Positions 8,842 to 18,863 of a DNA stretch of 64,000 nt are shown piece after piece. The position numbers were made by a program, and so were the translations under genes. The number at the start of each line of letters is the position of its first letter. Position 1 is the first letter of the stretch. This DNA comes from G963704535 sp963704535 (GTDB lineage: Bacteria; Chloroflexota; Chloroflexia; Chloroflexales; Roseiflexaceae). The notes beneath the pieces were generated by a model. That model was not told the origin of the DNA, did not search any database, and saw nothing but the letters and a program-made list of their open reading frames with translations. The stretch spans positions 8,618,001-8,682,000 of the forward strand of contig OY969916.1 of the NCBI GenBank assembly GCA_963704535.1, in the 5' to 3' direction.

Positions 8842-9944
8842 CCACGCGCCTCCTTGATGCCCCCGCCGCAGCGATCCGCCTGACGCCGGCCAATCCGCGC
8901 ACCGACGGCGAGACGGATCTCGCCGGCCTGGTCGCCTCGCTCGCGCACGGCCTGGCCCAGCGCCCGACCCTCGTTGAAGTCGAGCCGGGTGTGTTCGAGG
9001 TGCTGACGGGCGAACGGCGCGTTCGAGCCGGCCTGGCGTTGGGCTGGACAGCGATCCCGGCCGTCGTCGAGCAGCCGCTCGATGGGCTGGCCGCTCACAG
9101 CCGGCGCGTGTCCGAGAACCTGCACCGCAAGGATTTAGGCCCGCTCGACGAGGCCCGTGCGCTCAAGCTCGACTGGCTGAACGCCAACGTGCTCGCGCTG
9201 GACCTGGCGGGTGAGGCCGCTGCGGCGCTCGCCCAGGCCGGCAGCGTGCGGGCTGGACTGGCGGCGGTGGCGGCTGTGCTCGAAGCGGCAGAGTGGTCGC
9301 CGAGCCGGCCGGCTGTGACCCAGGAGGCATATCTGGAGAGCCGTGGGCTGGGCATCAGCAAGGCCGCGATGCGCAAAAAGCTCCAGCTCCTCAATTTGTC
9401 GGATGCCGCGCAGGAGCGGATCGACGCACTTGGGCTGACCGAGGCCGGCATCCGGGCCTTTATGCGCCTCGACATTGACCAGCAGGACGCGCTGCTGGCG
9501 GCGCTCGACGCCGATCCGACCCTGGCACGCAAGGTCAAAACGATCATTCAGGATGTGACCAAGCGCGGCTATGTGCTCTCGCACGCGCTGGCCCTGGCCC
9601 GCGGCGAGGTCTGGACCGGCATGGCCGACGATGAGAAGGAGGACCAGGAAGCGAGCGGCCCTCAGAATCATCCCGAAGCTGATCGCGGCGATCTGAGGGC
9701 GCCGGCACTCAGTACGAAGGAGCTGGCCGCGCCGCAGCTCACCGCCAATGATGCGGCGAAAGCCGCAGCACTCTCGAAAGCGGCGCTGGAGCTGCTGACG
9801 CGCGCCGAGGAGGTGCAGACCTGCGCGGCGCAGCTCGCCGAGCTGCTGGGCGGGCGCGCCGCGGCTGACGTGCCAGAGCATGGCGAGCTAATCCAGGTAG
9901 CCTGTGACCTGATACGTGAATCGATCGACCCACTCATACATTGA
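8838..9944 (+). CDS. ParB-like protein (copy 2)
   Basis: A 368-residue protein starting at ATG 8838, overlapping the methyltransferase stop. The N-terminal ParB fold shows 'PANPRTDGETDLAGLVASL', 'EVLTGERRVRAGLALGW' and 'VSENLHRKDLGPLDEARA'; a helix-turn-helix-like segment follows ('ESRGLGISKAAMRKKLQLL'). The C-terminal 120 residues are helical, acidic and Ala-rich. It follows the same order as copy 1 (methyltransferase, ParB, MSC-family gene) but is only distantly similar to it, so any duplication is old. There is no ParA nearby. The TGA stop is 17 bases before the next ATG at 9962, with AGGAGG between. Confidence 0.75.
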   Translation: MTTRLLDAPAAAIRLTPANPRTDGETDLAGLVASLAHGLAQRPTLVEVEPGVFEVLTGERRVRAGLALGWTAIPAVVEQPLDGLAAHSRRVSENLHRKDLGPLDEARALKLDWLNANVLALDLAGEAAAALAQAGSVRAGLAAVAAVLEAAEWSPSRPAVTQEAYLESRGLGISKAAMRKKLQLLNLSDAAQERIDALGLTEAGIRAFMRLDIDQQDALLAALDADPTLARKVKTIIQDVTKRGYVLSHALALARGEVWTGMADDEKEDQEASGPQNHPEADRGDLRAPALSTKELAAPQLTANDAAKAAALSKAALELLTRAEEVQTCAAQLAELLGGRAAADVPEHGELIQVACDLIRESIDPLIH

Positions 9945-9961
9945 ACCAGGAGGCTTCAGTC

Positions 9962-12900
9962 ATGTCCTGTGAAGGAAAGCTCGGCGCCGCGTGCGCGTCC
10001 ATGATCGGCGGCTCGCCGGCCTTGTCTCAGGCGTTCGGTGGCGATGCCGCCGAGGCGACTGCGGTGCTTGAGGAAACCTACCGCGTGGCCCGTTCGCAAG
10101 CTGCGGTGCGCCAGGCACCCACGGGCAGCGGAGGAGTGGCCCGCCTGGCGCGGATCAAGGCCCAGGCAGCCGATCGGGCCGCCCAGGATGCCACCGTGGC
10201 CTTATTCACCTACCTGCGCGATGTCCACCGCCTCTCGGCCCAGCAGCTCCCGGCCCACGGCAAAGGCCGCAACGGCGTGCCGCTGCCAAAAGGGGACGCC
10301 CAGCACGGCTATGCGGCGGTCTGGGAGACGATCCAGGCGATCGAGCAGGGCAAGCCGCTGCCCGCGCTGGCCCAGCAGGTGCGGGTTGCTCGCAAGGGTA
10401 ACACTCGCACCGTGAGTAGTCTGCGCGCTGATGAGTGGAGCGGCGGCGGGGCGCGCTGCGGCAACTGCGGGCAGTTCGCCTCGGCACTCAAGGGCCACAC
10501 CTGCTCACACACAACCAGCGGCGAGGAGCTGGCGCGCAAGCTCATGCGCTCGCTGGCGGTGCCCGACAGCGCCTATCCGACCGCAGCGCTTGATCAGCTC
10601 ATCGCCGAGGCCAGGGCCGGCGGCGTGTCGATGCGTCACCCCATAAGTGGCGAGACGATCCGCTCGACCCTCGACGGCCTACCGCTGGCGCTCTCTAGTG
10701 GCTTTGTGCCCGACACCTGGCAGGGCATCGCCGAGATCGCGGCGGTCGCTGGTGGCCGTGTGGTGCCGGTGCTGAGTATGAAGAACCTGACCGCTGCTCC
10801 TGTCGCGGCCGATGGTGTGACGGCTGCCGCGCTGGCCTCCGGGCGGGTGATCACACCCGGAGCGCCTATGGGGAGCGCGACCGGGCTGCCGCAGCGTATC
10901 TCTGAGCAGGTCCAGCAGGCCGCCACGACGCTTGTGACGGCCGGCGACCGCTACGACCAGGGGCGTTTCCTGGGCAGCGAGTACCGCAAAAAGAGTGCGC
11001 TGGGCCAGCCGGTCACGATCGACGGCGTGCAGTGGGCGGTCGGTCAGCGCGCCAGTGGTGATCAGCATTGGGCCGGCGCCCGCAAGGCCGGGCTGGCGCC
11101 GACCAACGGCGTGACAATCGGCATCGGGCGCACGCTGCCGGGGGCGATCGAGCTGCTGAAACAGCCTGACACCCGCGTGGTCGAGCTATCCGACGGGCAG
11201 ATCCAGCTTTATCAGGGCGGCGGCCTGCTGGCGGTCTACGATCCTCGGAACGGGGTAGCCGGCGACACGAACGGCACGCCCAATGCCTCCAGCGAGCAGA
11301 TCGCGGCGATTATCGCCTACCACGCGCTGCATCCGAACAACGCCTACGATCGCGGCCTGGCGACCGACCTGGCCGCGGCGCTCGACGGCAGTGGAGCGAG
11401 CCTCAACGCCATGGATGCGGCCTATTTGGCGATCACGAACGGCCCACTCTCTGGTGGCGGCACGCTGACGCTGGGCGCGCAGGTCGGAACTCAGAAATGC
11501 CCGACCTGTGGGCAGTTCATGGGCGACGCGCATGTGTGCCCCGGAGCTGCGCAGCAGGGGGCTGTGTCGAGCACGCCGCCCGGTGGAGGTGTGGTCGTCG
11601 AGGATCTGGGCGCGAATTTGCCCCCGCTGCCGGCGCCGGGTGCGGTTACAGCCGCGCCGCAACCTGATGAGGTGCCGCCGGCGGCGACGCAGATCAGTGT
11701 CCAGCTCGATCCGCAAGCACTTGCCGCAGCGCTCGCGGGCGCACTGCCGCCCCAGCAGACCCTTGATTCGCAGCAGTTTGCCACGACGATCGCTCAAGCG
11801 CTGCCGCCCCAGCAGACCCTTGACCCGCAGGCGTTCGCCGCAGCGCTGGCCGCCGCTCTGCCCCAGCCGCAGCAACTCGACCCGCAGGCGTTCGCGATAG
11901 CACTGGCCGGTGCGCTGGCTGCACAGCCGGCCCCAATAGTCCAGCTTGATGCGGCAGTGCTGGCCGATGCCGTGCGCGTGGGCGCCGCCGAGGCGCTGGC
12001 CGATGCTCTGTCGGTGCAACCCGCGCCGCAGGTCAACGTCCAACCAATCGATCCGGCCCTTCTCACTGAGGCGGTCAGAGCCGGCCTGGCGGCACTTCCC
12101 CCGCCCCAGGTCAACGTTCAGGCCCCGCCACCCAGCGCCCAGGTTCAGCTCCAGGTCGATAGCGCCCAACTCGCCGAAGCGCTCAAGACGGCGATCGGCG
12201 ATGTCGCGATCGGGCGGGCCACCGCGCCGGCCACAGCACCGGAGCCGGCTACACCACCGGAGCCCGCGGCGCCGGCAACCCGGCAGCCGTGGCAGGGTCG
12301 TTCGAGACCGGCTGGACTATCCACCACCGGACAAGAGCACATCTTGAGTAAGGTTCGGCTGGCCGCTCCCGACCCCTACCTGATGGACGTGGATATCCAT
12401 GTCGGTGGGCAACGCGCCGCGCCGCTGCAATCCTTCATCCCCGACATCGACCCGAATTATGCGATTAGCGAGGAGACCGAGACGATCCTCAAGAGCGTTT
12501 CGGCCTTGATCCAGGTCCGGGAAGCGCGTCAGTGGCACCGCGCAGCGCTCGTGTATGGCATTCGGGCTGTACGGCCCGCCCGGCACCGGCAAGAACACCC
12601 TGGCACGCCAGGTCGCCGCCAGCATCAAGACCGTGGCTGCCGACGGCCGCGAGACGCAGGGCATGAACTACGCCGAGGTGAATATCCTCCCCGACAGCTC
12701 GATCGAGGACATGATCGGCACGGTGGTGCTGGAGCCGGACGGCAAGGGCGGCACGCGCTCGGCCGTGCGGCTGGGCAAGATCGGCCTGGCGGCGGCGATG
12801 GGCTCGGTGGTGTGTGTCAACGAGATCGTGCGCAACCCCAAGCTGGCGACCGCGCTCCAGAGCATGCTGGAGGATGGCGAGATCATCATCCCCAGCCCGG

Positions 12901-13505
12901 AGGCCGGACAGATCCGCATCCCGGTCCACCCTTCGACGGTGATGTTTTTGACCTGGAACCCCGGCAACGAGGGCGACCCGGATCGGCCGGCTCAGGCGCC
13001 GCTCTCGCGCATCACGCCCTTCAAGCTCGACAAGGCCAGCGATACCGAGCGGGCGCAGCGCGCGATGAGCTTCCTATCGCAATTCGACGGCGAGAAGAGT
13101 GGCCCGACCACCGGGCAGCGCGAGCAGCAGGAGCGGCGGCGCAAGGAGATCGCCCGCCGCGACTACGGCATCCCGGAGAAGATCTCGCCCACACCGAACG
13201 AGGTCAAGGCCGCCGTGAAGCTGATCGGCGCGATCGAGAAGCTGGCCGATGCCGGCGTGGGCGCCAAGCAGATCGGGCTGGCCTCCTCCACCTCGACCGC
13301 GCCGGGCGACCGGCAACTGGCCCGTTTCCTGGTGCTGGGCAAAACGGTCGGCTGGCAGCAGGCGACCGAGATGTTCAAAATCTGCTGCGACCAGGGCGAT
13401 GATTTCCAGGGCCAGTGGGCGCTGATTGAGGAACGTTTCCGGGCCAATTACTTGAGGCCGGATGGCTCGCCGGTCAACTTCGACGTGCCGCCCGTGCAGC
13501 GATAG
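9962..13505 (+). CDS. MSCEG-family protein fused to CobS/MoxR-like AAA ATPase, frameshifted
   Basis: The start is ATG 9962 after AGGAGG. Order: MSC module; finger 'CGNCGQFASALKGHTC' near residue 167; a second finger 'CPTCGQFMGDAHVC' near residue 513; a Pro/Gln/Ala repeat region (11690-12200); then an AAA ATPase. The upstream frame changes near 12551-12555 into the frame beginning 'MAFGLYGPPGTGKN'. One extra base there rejoins the two into about 1180 residues. Walker A ends Gly-Lys-Asn-Thr and the Walker B-like strand reads 'SVVCVNEI', with Asn where Asp is usual. Sensor-like 'MFLTWNPGN' follows. CobS/MoxR ATPases usually work with VWA proteins, here probably the product of the next gene. If the shift is real, an ATPase could only start at 12555, directly on its P-loop strand. 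Confidence 0.7.
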
Positions 13506-13515
13506 GGAGGGCGCC

Positions 13516-16500
13516 ATGTCGTGCGAAGGCAAGCTCGGAGCGGCCTGCGCGGTGCTCGCGCCGCCTGGTAGTGAATTGCACAAGGTACTAGATGGCGCAC
13601 CGACGGCGGTGCTGGAGGAAATCTATCGCGTGGCTCGCAACCGCGCCCCCGCTCTGCCGGAGGGGGGCGATGCCGCCTCACACCTGGCGCGCATCAAGGC
13701 CCAGGCGGCTGATCAGGCGGCTGAGGACGCCACGGTGGCGCTGTTCACCCATCTGCGCGACGTGCATCACCTGGCCGCCTCGGAGCTTCCGGCCCACGGC
13801 AGCGGGCGCGACGGCGTGCCGCTGCCCAGGCGCGAGGCGCAGCACGGCTACCGGGCGGTCTGGGAGGCGATCCGGTCGGTCGAGCAGGGGGGTGCGCTGC
13901 CCGCGCTCGCGCAGCAGATCGTGACCGCCCGCCAGTCTCGCGCGACACCAGCGCCGGCCCCGCCGACCACGAACGGGGCCGATCCACTTCTGGCGAGCGG
14001 CCGGCGGCGCGGCAGCAGTTCGACCCAGGCGCCGCAGATCAGTATCCAGGTCGGCGGTCAGCGCTACACGGTCAGCGGCGACGCCGGCGACAACTTCATG
14101 GCGGTGGTGGACACGCTCAAGCGCGAGTTTGGGCTGAATGGCCGCAACTTTCGCAAAGTCGCGCAGGGCGGCGGAAAGTACAACTCGTATTGGGATGTTC
14201 CAGTTCCGATCGACGACGTAGCGAGAAGGCTCTCGGCGACCGGGCTGTCGGTGAGCGATACGAGCGGCCAGGTCATCGCCTCGGCCGCGCCAGGCGTGCC
14301 GGTTGCTCCGCCGGCGCCGTTTCGGCCGACCGTTCCGCCGCCGCTCTCACCCATGCCGGCTGGTGGGATGATGGGCGCGGCACCTTCACCGAGCACCGCG
14401 AGCCCATCGACCGGCCCGACCCTCGCCCTACGCTACCCCCTTCTGCGCGACATCGCCAACGGGACGGTTCCCTATGCCGGCCTGTTGGGGCCTGCTTTCA
14501 CGAGCGAGCTGGAGCAGGAGGCTCACCGCATCGCCTATCAGATGCACGACCCCGACCCGGATCTGCGCGCCGCAGCCGATAGCTTTCTGGCCGACCGCTC
14601 CAAGGCGGTGCTGTTCGACCCGACCGGGGCGGCGCAGGGCTTCGCCCAGGCGTTGCTGACCATGCAGGGCACGCCGCGCTGCCCGTCCTGCCAGCAGTGG
14701 ATGGACCCGACCCGCCATCGCTGCCCAGAGTTCGGTGAGCTGCCAGGTGTGGCCGGGACGCGGCACGCACAGACCAGCGGGGAGTGGGTGCGCGCGGTGT
14801 TCCGCTCGACCGGCGTGCGCGCTCTAACCCGTGGTATCGGCCACGCGACCCGCGATCGTGGGCATGCAGACCGCGGCGGCGGCGGCGCGGGCGATCGTCG
14901 CCGACCATCTCCCCGACGAAACGATGCCCCTCGCTGTCACGCAGGCCGCCCGCGCGTTCCTCACCACTGCCGACCATGCCAGCATGCGCGACTTTGTGAC
15001 CGCGATGGGGGTCACGGCAGCCCTGCACGATGCCGCCGGGCGCCCACTCCCGGCCATCGCCGCCGACCTGTACGCGCTGCGGCCCGACGATGTGTGCAGA
15101 ATGGCAAACGACGACGTGACGGTCCTCTTCAACGTCGAACACCTGTTCAACGGCGCGAGCGCGCTTGCCCACCACCCGGATGCTCCCCAGGCCCTCGTTG
15201 ATGCGGCTACGGCCTGGAGCGCTGCGAACGGCGGCGATCCTGTCGCCGGCCAGACGTTCGCGACGGCGCTATGTGGCGCGGCTGGCGCGCCGAAGTGCGT
15301 GCGCTGCGGCCAGTATATGAGTGTTCGCAGGGGCCACCGCTGCCCGCCCTCGACAGCTCAGGCACCCAAACGCCGCCGGCGCGCCGGCCAGGTCTCCCCG
15401 ACGGTCGAGGATGCCGCCAAGGGGCTGACCAAAGAGCAAGACCCGATCAACAACGAGACGATTGCGGCGATGTTCAGCCGGATCGCCACCTCGATCGCCT
15501 CTCAGCCGAGGCGGGTGATCTTCGGCAAGCCCGGCAGCGGCTTCGCGACCGATATGCGCGGCAAAATCTACGCCGACCCGTTGCCGCTGGGCCAGGGCGC
15601 GCTGCTCCAGGACCAGCTCTTAGTGATCAACGCCGGCATCTATCATGAGCTGGGCCACGAGGAGTTTACGCCCATGGGCTATTGGGCCGACCTGCTCGAC
15701 ATCGCCCGGAGCGACGCACCCATCACCCGCCAGATCGACATGCGCTTCGCCGGTCTGGGGGTGATCGACATCACACTGGACGGTGCGCGGCGCGATGTGC
15801 CGGGCTGCTACAACATCGTCGAGGACGGGCGCATGGAGCGCACCATCAGCGACGAGTATCGCGGCGTGGCCGAGGTGCTGGCGGCCTCCTGCATGATCGA
15901 TCCGCGCTGGGATGAGCAGGTCGGCGAGCACATCCCGACCCGCTACCAGCTTGAGGGTGCGCTGCTCTACACCGCGCTGCCCTACTTCAGTGTTCCTGCC
16001 GCGACACGCGCTGGAATGAGCGAGGAGTCAGGGAGACTGCTCGACGAGCTGGAGCCGATCATCGCCAGGGCGGTGCGCGGCACGGCCGAGGATGCCTATC
16101 ACGCATCGCTGTACCTGGCCTGGCGCTTCGAGCAGGCCGCTCTTTTGAACGCGCCGCCGCCCAGCGTGGTCAACAAGCGTCCGCCCAGCGATCCGCCGCC
16201 CGGCACCCAGGCCCAGCGGCCCAAGATCGTCATCGACGGCGACCAGGTGATCGATGGCAGCCAGAGCGGCGACCAGGCCGGCCAGGGTGCAGATGTCGAT
16301 GTTGAATACACCGGCAACGTGACCATCCGCAACCCGAAGCGGCGCGGGGAAGACGACGATCAGGAGGGCGGTCAGGTCACGTTTCGCAAGCCTCCCAAGA
16401 TTGAGTATGACGATGAACCGGACGGCGATCCACGCCAGCGGCAGGAGGATGACGACGAGGCAGGCGCTGGCGGTGGCCGGCAGCGGAAGGCTGAGGACGA

Positions 16501-17893
16501 GGATGAGCCGCGAGCGGGCCGGCGCGGTGGCGGTGGGGAGGATGACGAGCAGACGGGCGAGAGAAGGCAGCGCAAGGCTGACGACGATGAGCAGGGCGGG
16601 GGACGTGGACGCGGTAGGAAGGCTGAGGACGAGCAGGAGCCGCGGCGCCGGGGTGATGCTGGGGATGATGAGGATGAGAGCGGCCAGCAGCGGCAGCGGC
16701 AGGAGGAAGAAGCGGGCGAGGGCGGTCGCTCTCGGCAGCAGCCAGACCAGGAGGGCAGCCAGGGCGGTCAGGATCGCCAGGAAGGCCAGCAGGGCAGCCA
16801 GGACGGCCAACAAGGGCAGAGCGGCCAGCAGGGCAGCCAGGACGGCCAGAGCGCTGAGGGGGCGGGCGGCGATGCGGTGGACTGGAGCGACACGGCCGCC
16901 AGCAGCGGGCCGGTTCGTGATGCCGATCAGCCTTTTGATGCCGGGGACCTCCAGGCGGTGCTTGACGCGCTGGACGGCCAGGCCGCCGCCGTGCTCGACG
17001 GCATGGTACGCGCCAATGCCAGGCCGGAGGTGCTGGGCGCGGCGCTCCACCAGCCGCTCGGCAACCGCAGGAGCAGCACCCAGCGCTATCGCACCGAGAA
17101 GGGTGGGGTTGCCAACGCCGATGTGGAGTTTCCCAAAGGCTATCCGGGAAGGGTCGGCGCACTTGTACCGCGCCGCTCGATGCACCAGGCGGTCGCCAAA
17201 CAGCTCGCCACCCAGCTCACCGCCATCCGCGATGAGACCGAGCAGCGCCTCCGCAGGCAGCCGGCCGGCAGGCTCGATCGCGGCCGGCTGGTCGCGGCGA
17301 TCAAAGGCCAGGAGAACGTGCGAACCCGGCTCCAGAAGTATCCCAACACCAGCTTTGCCGCCTCGGTCACGGTGGACATGTCCGGCTCGATGCAAGGGCG
17401 GAAAGAAAGCTATGCGCTGTATGATGCGGTGATGGTGCTCGGCGACACGTTTGATGCGCTCGATATTCCCTACGAGGTGCGCGCTTTCTCGACCGGCTCA
17501 TCGGCCCAGATGAAGGCGATCGACGATCCGTCCTTCGATCCGAATCGGGCTGCGGCGCTGACCAGTTGGGGCGGCGGTGGAACCAAAATGCACGAGGTCG
17601 CCAGCCTGGCGACCACCGCGCTCGGCGGTTGCCCGGAGGCCAACAAGATCGCGATCTCGCTCACTGATGGCGATCTCCAAGACCACGAGCGCACCCAAAC
17701 GGTGCTGGAAGAGGCCCGCAGGCGCGGGGTGGTCACGTTTGGGGTGTTCGTCGGCAGTAACGGCCTCAAACCCCAGCTCATGGATGAGCTGTACGGGGCG
17801 GGCAATTGGGTCGCAATCAATGATCTCAAAGAAATGCCCCAGCAAGTCGGCAAGCGCCTGGCGACGATCTTCAAGCGGCTGCGCCCGATGTAA
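13516..17893 (+). CDS. MSCEG-family protein fused to zincin-like and CobT-like VWA domains, frameshifted
   Basis: The start is ATG 13516 after GGGAGG. The MSC module closely matches that of 9962. Fingers follow: 'CPSCQQWMDPTRHRC' near residue 389 and 'CVRCGQYMSVRRGHRC' (about 15297). The frame shifts near 14830; the second frame has a TAA at 14825, so joining needs one extra base just after it. Next comes a metalloprotease-like segment with 'YHELGHEEF' (HExxH, 15644) and 'NIVEDGRMER' (15811), then a highly acidic Gln/Arg/Asp/Glu linker (16325-16870) as in CobT. A VWA domain ends it, with the metal-site motif 'DMSGSM' and 'SLTDGD'. It is expected to pair with the AAA ATPase of the preceding gene as a chelatase-like remodelling machine; the substrate is unknown. 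Confidence 0.7.
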
Positions 17894-17942
17894 CCGCCTT
17901 GCTTATAGTGCGTTATGATGAACAATAAGGAGCACGATAGCC

Positions 17943-18620
17943 ATGACAAACATTCAACTCGCTCCGGGCCACCCCTACATCGCGCGCCTGGGGACCGGCA
18001 TCCAGTGGGCGCCGGGGGAAGCCCGGCTATTCCAGGGCGGTGAGGTGATCGCAGTCGGTGAGCACACCACGGCGAGCGCGTGGGACTTCTGGTATCATCT
18101 GGCCTTCGCCGAGGCGTTCCCACAGGTCGAGGCGTGGTGGTTCCGCTCGCTCTGGACTAACCGGGTGCGCTTCAGTGGGCCGCAGGGGATGCAGGACGCG
18201 GTGACGGTGTACGGGTACGTGCAGTTCCTCGACGAGTCGACCGAAGGCCAGCTCTGGACGCTGACCGACGCGGGCGACTGGTGGGAGGTCGATGTACCTT
18301 ATCCGCCCAACGAGGTCCAGCCGGTGAATGTCCCGCTGCGCCTGGCCCTGGCGCGCTGCGTCTTCGGCATCCTGGGCGACGACATCAGCCCGAACGTCTG
18401 GTACGATCTGACCAGCGTGGTCAGGCCGGACCAGCTCGCCGATGCGTTCCCGACCAAGAGCGCAGCGCTGACCGGGCTCGCGCCGCGCCGGCTCTCTATG
18501 CTGGTCTCGCCGCAGGCCGACGACGACCCGCTGCCCCACGAGCGCCCCTGGCGCCTGGCTGGGATGGACGGCGGCGATCTGCGCGCCGATTGGTGTGCCC
18601 TGATGGAATTGAGGTCGTAA
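17943..18620 (+). CDS. Hypothetical Trp-rich protein, paralogue of 7103-7741
   Basis: A 225-residue protein starting at ATG 17943 after AAGGAG. The paralogy with 7103-7741 covers the first 170 residues (see 'GTGIQWAPG', 'FPQVEAWWF', 'NVPLRLALARC'). It has no recognised family, membrane span or enzyme motif. The extra C-terminal tail (about 40 residues) is Pro/Asp-rich. It is the last gene of the plus-strand cluster; 243 bases later the convergent CBASS operon ends. A 49-base gap before it is larger than the other spacings in the cluster. Confidence 0.65.
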   Translation: MTNIQLAPGHPYIARLGTGIQWAPGEARLFQGGEVIAVGEHTTASAWDFWYHLAFAEAFPQVEAWWFRSLWTNRVRFSGPQGMQDAVTVYGYVQFLDESTEGQLWTLTDAGDWWEVDVPYPPNEVQPVNVPLRLALARCVFGILGDDISPNVWYDLTSVVRPDQLADAFPTKSAALTGLAPRRLSMLVSPQADDDPLPHERPWRLAGMDGGDLRADWCALMELRS

Positions 18621-18863
18621 GAGGAACTATATTGATCAAACTTGAGATGGTTCGCCTATTCTGTGAGAACGTAAGAGATATTTGCAACTGGCCCGACCCG
18701 ATTGCGTGCGGCAATGCTCGACATCTAATCACTCACACGCAAATATCTCGGCCTACTTCACAGAGTCCTGAATCATCCCTCAAACTTCAATATCCACCCG
18801 TCAATACTGCGTTTCGCATAGCGCGATGAGCCAATTCGGAAGGAAAACGTGCAGCGTGCGCTC

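Noticed and set aside
1208..9944. Classical restriction-modification system
   Set aside because: Three methyltransferases are present but no endonuclease or specificity subunit lies beside them; the neighbours are ParB-like and MSC-family genes.
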